Shown: positions 1 to 12,800 of the stretch, piece by piece
Layout of the letters: the number at the start of each line of letters is the position of its first letter
Numbering within the stretch: position 1 is the stretch's first letter
Assembly: GCA_034008185.1 (NCBI GenBank)
Contig: CM067095.1
Span: 4,014,610 to 4,078,609 of the forward strand
Length of the DNA: 64,000 bases
Source: Gorsachius magnificus
Lineage: Eukaryota > Chordata > Aves > Pelecaniformes > Ardeidae
Direction of reading: 5' to 3'
Program-made: the position numbers and the translations under genes
The notes under the pieces: model-generated
Told to the model about the DNA's origin: nothing
What the model saw: the letters and a program-made list of their open reading frames with translations, nothing else
Databases searched by the model: none

Positions 1-3000
1 CTCTCTTTTTTTCCTTCACCTCTGTGGTGTGATTGCAGACGTTCAAAAAGGGGAAAAGGTCATAAAATCCCGCTGGCAGCTCCGCGTTTCTCTTCGTGCC
101 CGTGCGAAGGCTCACCTGGCTGCATGTCCCCGAGGTCACGGTTGATTAAAAAAAAAAAGTGAATCTGTGCATACGAATTGCTGCCCCTGCCTGGCTTTTC
201 TTTGGACGTGCTGTCTGTGCTGCATAGCCTGCCAGATTAGTGTCAAAATTAACATGTATACAGGTGAAAGTTCTCCTCAGCCTCTGTAGCTCTTGGTATC
301 GTGAAGACTTATGCTAAGTCTCACTAAAAAGCGATCGTGTGTGTTTGCTTTGATTAATATCAGTCTTAAAGAGTGAGGTGGATGAACTACAAAATACTGA
401 AAATGCAAACTAACCTGACTGAGAGCGAGATGGGGGTTTTTTTAGCAATCTAAATGAGTCGGGATGATGCTCTGTGATGGTATATCTAGTGACTGGGTTA
501 TAAATCTGACACACTCAGTGACCTTGCTTAGGATTTCTTATTCTGTCTTCTATTAGTAAAACAGGTTAAAAAAACCCCAACTTACTTCTGAAATAATTTA
601 AGGGATGCAGATGAAAAACTTTTTGTTACTGTTTTGTCAACTTTCTTCCAACACTGCTTCTCTTTCTTCAGCATGTTCTTTGACTAGAGGTACTAAATGA
701 GGTTTACAGGCTTTTACTTGATGAAAGCTTTATCAACATTAATTTCTCTCTCTGATGCTTAATCTTTTGTAAACTAGTGCATTTCTCAGTGAAGGCTCTT
801 CACAGCCTTCAGCTGCGTGTTACAGATTTTTGTAGCTATCTGGTTTTGCATATAGTCATTGAATTGTGCTGGCCTGTTAAGATGAAGTCATCCTGTATTT
901 CGGGGTGGAAGCTTTCATCTAGGCCTGAACTTATCTGGGAGCTGAGCCTCTCGCAAAGTTTTGAGTTGCGGCCTTCGCTTTTTTGCTATGGGAAGAACCT
1001 TCAAAATGTAAATCAGAAATCCTGTTTACAGTGTAAAAATATCCTTGTTATTGTTTTAGTGTTAGAAATCACAGCAATATATGCAGTCCAAAACTTGTTA
1101 ATGTAGCTTATGGTACAAGCTGTATTTTATTACGGTGTACTTTATCATCTGAGCTAGGGCAAGTATGCTGCTGCAGATAATCTCAGTACTAACTGCACTA
1201 GTTTACACTTGCAGTCTGATTTAGGAAGGTTCTTGGGAATCATACTTCCAATATGTATGCTGTGTATAGTCTGATTCGTATCATTGGCATGTTCAAAGTG
1301 TGTTTAACAGACAACCTCTAAAATATTTCACCACAGATCAGAGATTACAAGAAGCAGTATGATGGCACTTGATGGCTTTTTTTGGCATCACTGTGCTAGT
1401 GAGCAGATACAGGGGAAATGGGGCCACTTTATGCCCCTCCAAATGATATGTTACTAAGTTCTATGCTGAAATGGTTTCCCCTCCAAAACTATATAAGGTT
1501 ATCTTTTTATTTAAAAACTTATTCTAATACATTGTGTCTGCTATGAATGCTATACAAAATTACTAATAAAAATTCCAGATCTCAGGTTCAGTTGAAATAT
1601 GCACTTGGCTCCTGTGTTTTCTACTGTCAAATTATTAATGTGAAATATTAAATTCGGTATGTTGTGCTCTTAATTACTGCTCTTCTGCCTTGGGTGTGAA
1701 ATAACAGGGAACAAAGTCTCAGTTTATATTGTGTACTTGATAAGGGAAGTGTTGGATGCACTTGTAGTTAAATGCCATAGCTGTAATGTTTCATAGTGCC
1801 TAACATACAAGCTCTTATGATTAAATAATATTACTTATCAATCAGTGGAGGTATAGGTAATGCAGTTTAATACTATGTGTTTCTTATCTTGCTTTGATAG
1901 CTAATGCAGTGAGGATCTGCAGAAGCTTCTCCCTTGGGGGGTGGGGTAGAGGGCAAGCTATGAGTGTGCAGATGGAGATCTTTCCCGCAACTGCAAAATC
2001 CATTTAAATTGTACACTTTAATGCAGAAAAGCAGAGCAGGCTCTGATGGTTTTGTTTTAGACCCACCGCTAACGTGTGCTGACTTGGGAGATGCTAGTTA
2101 TTTACAAGTGCATTGTACCATAAGGCTTCTTTTATGGAAAACAAGTGACTTAACTCTTAAAATCCTTCGCTCTTCCTTGTTTTTTCTAATTCTTATATTT
2201 CTGGATTAGGGAGTTGGAAACAATACAATTATTTTAATTTTATTACTGAATAAAAGGGCAAATGAAGTATTCTTAGGATAGTGCTGTTACGGTCAGTCTT
2301 CCATTTTGATTTTGCAGCAGAGAGAATAATGTTTGAGAAATATTGATCACAATATAAAATAACAGCACAGGAAGTAGATGAAGATGTTGACTGAATAGAC
2401 TCTATGTGAATATTCTCTCATCTGGCTTTGAAAACCCTTAAAGGCATTTAACTGTTTCCCCTAGTGCAGTAATTTTTAACATAATCAGGTTTTGAGTAAA
2501 AATAAACTAAACAGAGCAGTATATTTACTTCTGTGTTGTGGTTGCACTTTCTCAGCTTCATAAGCAGAAAAGTCATGTTATCAGGCAAACTCCATCTTAA
2601 TGTTCTCCAGTTAAACTCTGCCAAAAATGTTTATCCTTTGATACAGGCTTACATCTTACTCAGAAATCTTGTTTCTGGGTGTGAAGTGGTTAATAAGTGA
2701 ATATCCATGTCGGTGTCCCTTTCTAACCTATTTTTTGTTTTTAGTAATTCTGCATTTAAAACTAAGGGATGACCACAGTGCAAACAAACTTTTAGCCAAA
2801 ATCCTCAGCACTTTCTAGGACTGCAGGACATTCTTTGAGCAATTTAGTCATACAGTCATGTTTGTTACTCTGAATTAATTTATCCAAATACATGCAAATG
2901 TTATGTGGTTGGTTGGTTTTTTGTTTTTTTTTCCTTCCCCTTCCCTTTGTGCTTAGGAGTTATTTCAGGGGGGTTTGGTGTGAAGTTCCTTATGTGACTG

Positions 3001-5248
3001 TCCCTTTCTTTCAGTGGTGGGGTATTATCAATTTCAGAGTCAGCTGGTACCGGCTTTCAGACCAAGTCTGAAGCTGCAGAACTAACTTTCAGACATGGTA
3101 AAGTGTGAAAGGTCTTTGAGATTGTCTCCGCCTTCCCAAATGGGGGGGGGCGGGCTTGTTTGTTTGGTTTTTGTCTTTTTGCAAAAAAATCTCAAATCAA
3201 CCTGTTAACAGGCCGTATTTTAAACACACTGAAACAGTGATAAAAATATGATTATGTTGAGCTTTAAATTTCCAGTGTCAGTTGTTCTTCATCCAGTTAG
3301 TCAGTGGTGGCTTGGCAAGGATGATAATTTGACAGTTTAAAACAAGTCATCTTTTTTGGAAATAAATGGTGAATGGAAATGTGATAGGGATGTTCTCTAA
3401 CATTCTGGTTTTTTGAAGTCCATTTTGTTATCAGGCTTACGTGAATGTGAAGTATTATCACTGCTGCAAATAACTGCATATATAAATAATAAACATGAAT
3501 GCAGTTGGAAGAAAACAATCTGGAAGCTCAAATCTTGCATTTCTTGGCCTGAATTTGACTGGGTTGTTACAAAGACATCTTTGTATTACCGATGTGCTAC
3601 AAGAGTGATATTGGAAGCTAAGGTAGTCAATAGATGAACGTTAAAGTAACACTGAAAAGAATGTTTAAAACATTTGGCAGTGGTTTTTTCAAAGTTCTCC
3701 TCCTTTCTACTGTCTCACGGAAGAGCCCTACTTTTAGAGGATGGATCATTTAAAATGAAATCTAATGCCTGAAGAGGCTAGAAACAAAAAAAAAATCAGG
3801 AGTAGAATGATCGGCAAGGTGTAGATATTTATATTAAAAGATGAAAATAGAAGACTTGATGGGATTGATGGTTGTGTAGTTCTTTCGAGACGGTCCGATG
3901 TTACACAAAAAGGTAGCGTTTGCATCCTTCTCTGAGGGTCAGATTGGTGTTCTGGGGTGGACGGCTTAGTGGCAAGGGTCAGAAACAGCCTATAATTTTT
4001 TTTCTATTAATATTGTATTGATCTGGAGAGAGTACCCTTTAATGATAGAACAAGTACAGAGATTCATGTCCCTGTTTATATGTGCTTTCAGAGTGAGCAC
4101 AGCTTGGGTATGGGTGTCCATACTTGGTAATTAACATGTTCGAGTCTGTGTGATAAGGAAAGCAGGGAGCTGATACAAGGTAGCCATAGGTCCTCCTTAG
4201 TGCAAGGATCAGAGTAGAGTATTAGGGAATGTAATTGGTGGCGGGTTACCAGCTTCTTCCCTCTGGGGTGAAGGCCGAGGTAAGCATTTTCTTTAGTTGC
4301 TCAGACTTCTAGCCCTTGCTTAACCTGCATGGAAACGTGAAAGGAGCAATTGGAGCCGCTTCTCCTGCTCGCCCCTGTGATGCAGCAGGTGGTCGGCAAG
4401 CTGTGCAGCCAGCATCAGGGCTGGGACAGCAGCTCCTCACGTGCTGTTCCTGTCACAGCTGTCTTTTAAGATTTATGGAAGATGAGAGGTAGCATCTTCT
4501 CCTGTCTGCCCAAAGTAATGGGATACTAGTTTAAGAGGTGAAGTGTGCAGCTCGGGGACACTTGCATTTTATAAATAAATACATATTTTCTTAATGTAGC
4601 ATGGTCCATCCCATGGAAACACATAGAGATAACTTGTGGTTTTTTTTTTTTTTAAGCATGATTTATTAAGGAAATAAGGCTTACATGTTCACAGCATCTG
4701 TATGTGGTTGCATCAGTCTCCTGCACCCCTCCATATGATTCTTGAACCTGTTGCCTGCCTTCCAACAAATTTGACAGATGGTAGAAGCCTTAAAGGTGGA
4801 AAGTTTCTGCAAGTTTCTTAAAAATAGGTATTTTGTTAGAGTGAAGAGATCCTATGTGCTGCTCCACTGAGGAAGAAACTGCATCAGGAGGTCATGTATG
4901 AGAAGTCAGACTCCCCCAAAGAGACACGGCAGGTGCCCCAGTTCCACAGATGGATTTATTGGTACTCCCAAGACCAGAAATATATATTTGTAGGACACCA
5001 GGCTCTGTTAGTTCAGTGAGCTTCTTGTTCAGGAGTGGGGATCTACAGCCCACAGAAGAGTTAATACTTACCAACTGAGTAGGTGTACAGCTCAGCCTGA
5101 GTTGAAAACTAATACTTCGCCAACATAGTAATTTTTTTAATGCTTTTTATGTTGATGCTTTGTCATATCTTTCAGCTGTGATCTAGAAATGGAATTAACT
5201 GATCAATTTGAGATTTAATAAAAATATTTTGTGAGATCTTGCTGTGGA

Positions 5249-5885
5249 ATATTTCACAGAATAAAGTAGTTTGAAAGAGATTTCCCGAGGTCATATAGTC
5301 CAACCTCCTACTCAAAGCAGGGCTGATGTCAAAATTAAATCAAGTTGCTCAACTTGTCCACTCAACATTTCCAAAATCTCCAGGGATGGGTGAGATTCCA
5401 CAAGATCTCTAGGCAGCTTCTGGTTCTAGTGTTTAACCAACTGCCTAGTGAAACTTCTGCCCTTAAAAACATGAGAGTTTCCCTTGCTGCAGCTTGCAAC
5501 CATCACCTCTTGTCCTTTGTACTTTTTACTTCTGAGAAGAGTCTGGATCAGTTTTCTCTGTAATTCCCCTTTATGTAACTTAAAAGAGCAATTAAAAGCT
5601 TTCCACCCCCACCTCCCTTTTTTTTCCCCTCCTAGCCTATACAAACACAGTTTCCTCAATTTTTTTTTTTTTTTTTTTTTGTTTGCATTGCCCTTCAGCC
5701 CCCTGTACATCCTAATGGTTTTCTGCTGGACTTGCTCCAATATTGGGGGAGAGGAAAACTGGACACAATATTCCAGACATGGCCTCACAACAGTAATCAC
5801 TTTCCTTGGCCTGCTGGCTCTGCACGTAATAACGCAGCCCGGTCCATGGTTAGCTGTCATCACTGCGAGCAGGCGCTGCTAGCGG
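5249..5885 (-). mobile_element. CR1 LINE fragment, antisense, 3' region
   Basis: Read on the minus strand, this matches the 3' end of avian CR1 retrotransposons. Recognisable blocks are the 'gtccaacct' segment near 5298-5306, the 'ccagggatgg' segment near 5380-5390, the 'ccttgtcctttgt' region near 5507-5520 and the 'ggcctcacaac' segment near 5779-5790. The minus-strand open frame at 5426-5863 begins with a degraded remnant of the reverse-transcriptase C-terminus (a 'RPCLEYCVQFSSP'-like stretch near its N-terminal third). It then breaks down and is interrupted by a T run of about 20 bases near 5660-5681. It is 5'-truncated and clearly dead. It lies antisense to MAPK1 transcription inside intron 1. 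Family assignment is confident; the subfamily is not determined. Confidence 0.88.
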
Positions 5886-6749
5886 AAGCAGTTGGATGTG
5901 GTCCTGGTAATCTAGAAAATACTTTTACTTGTACTTGAAGTGAAATATTTTAGGAACTTTTCAAATAATACCTGAAAAAAAACCCAAACCACACAACATT
6001 TTATGAAGTGATTTCAGTTGTATTTGATTTTGATTTCCGAATCTCCCAAATGAAGCACATGGAGTCATAAACATTTTAGAATATAACTTTTGTTTTACTG
6101 CATTGCAAGGTAGATTAAATTAATAATATATGTGAAATGCAGCAAAGCGTAGTTTGTTTCAGGTGATTTAACTGTGTCAAACCTAGATTCTAGTAATTGT
6201 TGGGTCAGTTTTTAAAGAGAGTTGTTTGCTTGCGAATGAATCCCCTTTTCAGAAGGGAACTTATTTTCCTTTGCTTTACTACAACTTTTGTGCATATAAA
6301 GAAGCTATTCTCAAACTCATCTTTATGCAAGGTACATTAAAAGACAAATATGCATTACTTCATAATCAGCTTTGACCAGGCAGATTGGTAAGATCCAAGT
6401 AGTAATAAATGTCATTAATTCAGATGGGGTTATATGATGAGATGTTGGTAGATGCTTTGGCAAGAGGAGGTTTCTCGTACTCCATCAGCGTGCAGTAGGT
6501 TGGTTTCTGTTTCAGAGCGCATTCCTGTCTCCACCCCTTTCCGCTGGGTTTCTGGTGGCTGGGTGAGAGCTAGAGCAGAGGCAGCCTCGCATCCCGTCCC
6601 CTGCGGAAGGGACAGCAGCCCCGGCTTCCACCTGGGCAGGCTTCTGGTGCCCTGGCTGCCTGTGCGCTGGCTGAAGGAAGAGCTGTCAGAAGGTTGCTGT
6701 GTGCCTTCCCAGGCTCGGTTGCCTTTCAGTGGTGGATGAAATACTCACT

Positions 6750-6764
6750 TGTGTGTGTGTGTAT
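6750..6764. repeat. Short TG dinucleotide repeat
   Basis: An alternating T-G run of about 14 bases within MAPK1 intron 1. It is a simple sequence repeat with no inferred function. Confidence 0.7.
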
Positions 6765-9734
6765 GTACATGGCTTGTAGAAAAGCTTTGCTAGAAATATT
6801 GTTCTATTAGATTTGGGCAGAATCTTCCATGACAGTCCAGTTTTTAGCGGAGTTGTGCGTGTGGTTTTACTGTCTGTCTTGTTTAGCAGTACCTAAAATC
6901 ACAACAACCTAAGTTCTATGAAGGGAAAATTTCTTCTCTTGGAAGTTCTTCTTTTGTACTTTAATAGAATTTTCATAAAATACTGAAATCTCTGTGGTGA
7001 TTAGAATGCAAATGAGAGTTTTTGTTACATCGTAGAAAGTAATTCGTCTTGTGTTGTGGGTATGTTGTAAGTACCAGCAACTTGCAATTAGGCTTACAGT
7101 TTATAATATGCAATTACTTCATTTTGCAGTTTTCCTTAAAATTAGCAGCTGTCACTGCAGTACCTTACTTCTCACTTGTTTGGAGGGAAGGCAGTTTGTT
7201 CTGCCAAATAATGCTGATGTGTCCTGAGTAAAGCTTGAAGTCATTTGAGCGCTGCAAATCAATACTCGCCACCTGCTTCAGTTCAGAATTTGCCCAATTT
7301 TATTGGGATTTGGATGGTGCCAAGAACCCCAAAATCCATTTTGGATTTTTCTGAGTGTTTCATAATTGTGAAATACCTTCCTTTTAGTTACAGCAGCCAG
7401 CAGGTCTTAATGCTGATATCCTGTCTGAACAAAACACAAAACTGCTCCTATATTGAAGGGCTAGGGTTTGCTGTTGGCATGTCTTCTTAAAATGATGGAA
7501 GAAACATGCAAAAAATGCCTTGTAAGCTGATACTGAAGGGAAGTAACTTCTGATAGCGGTGAGATGCACGCTTGGTGCTAGTGGTTTGGGGTTTTTTGTT
7601 TTGTCTTGCAAGTGGAATACTGAACTAACCATGGCAGAGTGGACAGTAGCAATGAGCTTGCTTTCTCTAGTGCTTTGTGGTAGTTTTCGTTTTGCACTGA
7701 TGTTTCTACAGGTTTAGGAAAATCTCTGTTTCTAGGTATGCATGAATTATTTTGTTCAGCGATTTATTTACTTATTTTCTGTTGGGAGCGAAATACTGTG
7801 AACTGTCTTTTCTGAAGATTTATGTCATGTGGAATCAATTAAGCTAAAATATAGTAATTTTCTGGATCTTGTGGTTTTTTCCTTTTTCTAAAGCTGATTT
7901 TAGGAGGAATATTTGGGATACAAGTTGAATTAGAACCTTATTAGACAAAACGGTAAACCACATTTGGGGATTTGTTAATACTGTTACCACTCACAGCTCT
8001 TTGGTAGTGTTCTCTCTTTGCTCTAGGAAAGGGGAAATATTTCCTGCACACATTTATAGTGCCTGCTTTGCTGCGAGGGTGGGGGCGGTGGTTGTTTTCC
8101 AGGCTCTGGAGTAATACTGCTTATGTCACTGCCCTGCCATCGATGACTTGGTGGCTTTTTGTTGCCTCTTGAGAAGCCATAAGCACAGACGGAGGAAGTC
8201 AGCACTTCATCAGCCCATGTGTGGAGCTTTAGCTTTCATGACAGGCGGGCCTAGACACTTAAGCTGTGGTTTCCATGACTGACTTGTGCTGATCTCAGGC
8301 TGTGCCGCTTCTAAAGGGACAGCCTTTCCTTCCGTGCCTCGGGTCGTGTCATTCCTTCCTCTGCTCTTGTGCTGGTGCTTACAGAGCTGTAGTGTTAACT
8401 GTCTTGGAAAACTGATTTAGCTGAAAAGTTACTTTATAAAAAAACAAAATTTAAAGGTGCTAAGTTGATGTGCCTGACGCAAAATCCTGTGCGTGCCAGT
8501 GCTGAGAGAGGAAGGGAATAGGAATATGCAGATCAAGACTTCTTTACAGTTCCTGTTCGTAAGCTGCTTTGACTCGGAGCTGCTTCAGTTCTCTGAACCG
8601 CCACAAAGAAAGCTATCGCTCCAACCAAAAAAGTGAGAAAGGGCACAAAAAGGAGAGTGAACCACAAGCACTCCTTTTAGTTCTCTGAGCCCTTAGGTTG
8701 TCTCAGATGTTGTTGAGCTCTTACAATTTTACCCTGAAACGGATTCCCACAGGAGTTGTCTTTAAGTTTATAGAGAGAGAAAGCAAGAGTGGTATTTAAT
8801 ATCATAATACGCTATCAAAAGCAGCAGGTGTTTTTGGAATGAGGGGTTTATTGCGCAGATAGCCAAAGGGCCTTTAAACATAACAGTGAAGTTTGCCTGA
8901 ATGTTAAATTTGGCATAGATGCCATCAAAGGAAATACTGGCAGCAGAGAACCTGTAAGCATCTAAAATAGGGAGGATAAGTGGGAAGGCAAGAAGTAGAC
9001 AAAATACTAAGATGTAAGAGTTTTGTATTTTCTGAAGAACACCTTGAACCAAAGTGGCATAAGTTAAGAGTAGACATATATGATGATTTGAAGTCACAGT
9101 GCGTCACAGCTAAAGGTATAGAAAGAAAAACACGTATTAGAAGAGATTGAGAGAAGTGATTGGTTTTTTTCAAACAACTAAGATTGATCAAAACACCATG
9201 AAGTTAAACGACATCTTTAGCCAAACAATACAGAACCTTGGGTGAAATAGCTACTATTTTTCTAATACTAATGTTAATGTGTAGTTCTAGTATTGCTGCT
9301 CATCATAGTTCTGCTTAGTAGGTGCTAACGAAACACAAATCATCTGGTCTGCCACACCCGGGATTATGAATTGACTGAGCTGGCGAAAGTAATTTATTTA
9401 ATAGACTCCATTTTGCATGACTAGCTATTTGTTTTCAAAATAATAGGAGTGTTCTAAGGAATTAAACTATTAAATCATTATTATGTGCATGCTAAATAGT
9501 TTAAAGTTGTAATGCTTTAGAAGGTTCCATCCATTTTTACTTTTAAAATTCTGAAAAATAAAATAGTGCCTTTGTAACCTATTAGAATTATTTGAGTAAT
9601 ATCTGAAAACAGATGTCCTATAGGATGTTACAAAAGTGCCGTAAGAATTTGTGGCGTGAAGGGCAATAACCTGTAGTAGATCAGAAACTGCCAAAGACTA
9701 AAATCACTTATGAGTAATTATTCACTTTTGTCAT

Positions 9735-9882
9735 GGGAGGAAAGTCCCCATCCCTGGAGGGATTTAAAAGACAGGTAGACAAGGTGCTTAGGGACATGGT
9801 TTAGTGGTGGGATGGCAGTGCTAGCTTAACGGTTGGACTTGATGATCTTAAAGGTCTTTCCCAACCTAAACAATTCTATGAT
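9735..9882 (+). mobile_element. CR1 LINE 3' end, sense, severely 5'-truncated
   Basis: This stretch of about 150 bp matches the extreme 3' end of avian CR1 in forward orientation: a 'ccccatccctggaggg' block near 9747-9762, 'agggacatggtttagtggtggga' from about 9789, 'ttggacttgatgatcttaaaggtctttcccaacct' near 9833-9867, and the terminal 'attctatgat' near 9872-9881. It diverges little from the consensus I remember, so it looks younger than the CR1 copy at 5249-5885. It is a typical 5'-truncated insertion in MAPK1 intron 1, in the same orientation as the gene. Confidence 0.92.
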
Positions 9883-12800
9883 AGTTGTGCCAGAAACCTT
9901 TGATATTAGGATGATTTTGAATGTTATGAGAAAGATGACTGAAAAAGTAAGTGGTAAAGGTGAAGGTAATACAGTTGCATTTTGACCCTGTATGCTTCAG
10001 AGGTTAACCAAAAGCATGATAGAGCAGTCAGTGGTGATTACTTGGGCATCTTGCTACGGACTTGTGATAAAATAAAGGACACTGGTTTGGAAATGATACT
10101 CATTTTCCCCCTTGTTGGAAAAGGAAAAAAAAAACCAAAACTTTGTAAGAAATACACAAAAATAGTTTGTTTAGATATCTTCTGTAATAAAAACAAAACA
10201 AAGCCATAGCAGTGGCTCATTTGGTGATGAGCAACAGACAAAAAGGGATTTGGCATATGGATAAACTCATGAGGAGTTTGTAAAGTATGGCAGTTGCTTT
10301 GTGGAGGGGTCATGATAAAAGGTTTAGAAACAGGTATTTGTGTTTTCTTAGCCCCAAAGCAATAATCTATCCACTGATAGTAGAACCCTGACAAATGAAA
10401 AACTGCTTAAAAAAACCCCAAACCACACCAAAACAAACCCAAGATTTTTCAAATAGCACGCAATTAGGAATTTTCAGGTAGGGTCAGATTAATAATACTG
10501 TGAATTGGATCACATCTACTGTGTAGTTATTTTAATGTTCTCTTGTTGCTCAGTCTTCCTCTGCTGCCATTTTTGTAGCACGAGATGCAAGAAAAAGGGG
10601 AGAAACTGTGAGTTGCAGTGTCTGCAGGCAGCTGTATGTCACAGCAGTTGCATTTTCTTTTTCTTTCCTCGATAAAAACAAGGCTGAAGATAAATGTGAA
10701 GTCATCCTGTAATTTATAACTTGAGGTACTTTTCTGGCACTCAACAAATGGCGGAGAGTTCAGCAATCGGATAATGATGAGAAGAGCTCCATTTCTTAAA
10801 TACTCAAAACTTTTAGCAATTCAGTATGTACTACTTGTATCTAAGCTTACTCTGAAGTATCTCAATTTTGAATTCAAATGTTTTGGCCTCTTCTTTCATT
10901 ATAAGCTGTATTAGTGCTTATACATGTCTTTCAATAATCAATGGGGAGTGTCTGTAGCATACCAGTAGATAATTCAAGAGTTACAACTTACTTGACGTTT
11001 GTCCCTCAGAGTAGGATGAAAAGGTATGTGGTGCTTGTGTTCTTAAAGTTACTATAATCTTTTGGTAGCTTGAAAAGCAACTAGAGCCTCAAGGCTGAGT
11101 TGGCTTTTGTTTTGGTTTTTTAAGAATCTAATATTTAGGTAGCTCTGAAATCTCAATCCCTCTACTAACTTGCCTGCATGGTAGGAATTGTCTGTAAGAC
11201 TGAATCTTTAATGCAGAAAAGTAGAAGCGTGTTAAGATGCCCTTGTTTCTATAGTTTATTTCCTGAATTCACAGCTCAGAACCCTGGGGCATGTTCCATT
11301 ATTGAGAACCCTTTTAGAGAAAGCTAATAAATCAACAGAGAGGAACTCTGAGCGAGGTATGGGTTGTCTTTTCTTAAACTGAGGTCTGTTAAAACAAGGC
11401 AAATATATCTTAATAAGAATAGGCACATACTCCTTTTAAATCCAGCTGATTATTCTGTAAGTTAGTGCTAATAAAAAAGGTCTAATGAATAATATACATA
11501 TTTGTCTTCAAAAAAATTATTAATAAATGGAACAAAGTAACAACTATTTCTAGTAACATCAGTGTTAACAGTTGGGGACAAAAAGTATATTCAGTGGTAT
11601 AAAAATGGCGTGTTACTGGATGTCCTCAAATCTGAAACTTTGACTACTTTTACCCTTTTTCCAGTCCTTTTTCTTTGGTAAAAGAATAATACACTGTAGC
11701 TGCTCCCTGTATTTTAGTAATCTAGAATCAGAAACTAATTCTGAAGAATGTGAAAGGATTAATACCTGATTATTAAGAAAACCCAAAACAAACCCAAAGA
11801 AACAAAAAGCAACCAGTCCCCTCCACAAATCTGCACCCATAACAGCACCTTCCTCCACCCCCAGAAATCATAGTGAACTGTCTGTTATGGTACTGCTGGT
11901 TGTTACTATATCATAATACCATGTTATTTTTCTTACAGCAGTCTTAAAAATAAGTTTAAGCTATTTGCATTGTAACTTGATAAATGTCAGCATGTTGTAG
12001 AAATGTCCGCGATTGAGCTAAATGTAGACTGAATGAAAAGATTAAAGACCTTCATAGATCAGCTTGTTTGCTGGGAATTACTTTTGCCTTTTCTCTCCTG
12101 GTTGCAAGCAGAACTATTCAATATTTCAGAAAGATTCTTATCCCTGGATATGCCCTTGGAATCTTGTTTCCACAGCAACACAAAGCTACTGATAAAACAT
12201 CCCTTTTAAACTTCAAATCAGTCTTTTATTTAGAGCTGTAATTAGGACGTTTGCCGGTAGCATTGTGTATTTTTATGTGTATGTATGCATATGCTGAGAG
12301 CAGCCTGTAAAACAGCCATAAGGTGAATAATCCTAGAAGTGTTGGAAGAATATCCCATGATGGGGTAAGCCTTCAGGCAGCGTGGCAGAGGAGTGTACTG
12401 AGGATGGGGGTGCCAACAGAGTAGGCAGTTGTTTTTCAATGGTTATATGAAGAAACAGCCCTCTGTGGGATGTAACTATTGCCAGGAGCTGGCTCCTTTC
12501 CTCCCGGCAGCTGCAGCATGCTCTCACTTGTTCCAGTTCTGCTCCGAAATGAAGCATGTGAAGAATAGAAATGGATGGAAGAACATGCAGCAGCCATTGT
12601 GGGAAGAAGGAGCTAAGCTTTGGCACTTGTCCCGATCTGCCTGGTGAAAAGCTTTCCTTCCTTCAGAAGGAATTAATGGAAGAGGGTCTACATGTCAGAG
12701 ATTCATCATAGCAATTAGTATGCTGTTTTCTGTAGGCTGCTCAGATACTGCAGTGCGCTTTCTGGTCATTGCATTTGGAAGCAGCCCCACCCTGGGCTTC

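Noticed and set aside
777..1106. 109-codon plus-strand frame in intron 1
   Set aside because: No recognisable domain or splice context, and its length is within chance expectation for a window of this size.
5426..5863. 145-codon minus-strand open frame
   Set aside because: Part of a decayed CR1 element with a poly-Lys stretch from the T run; not a host gene.
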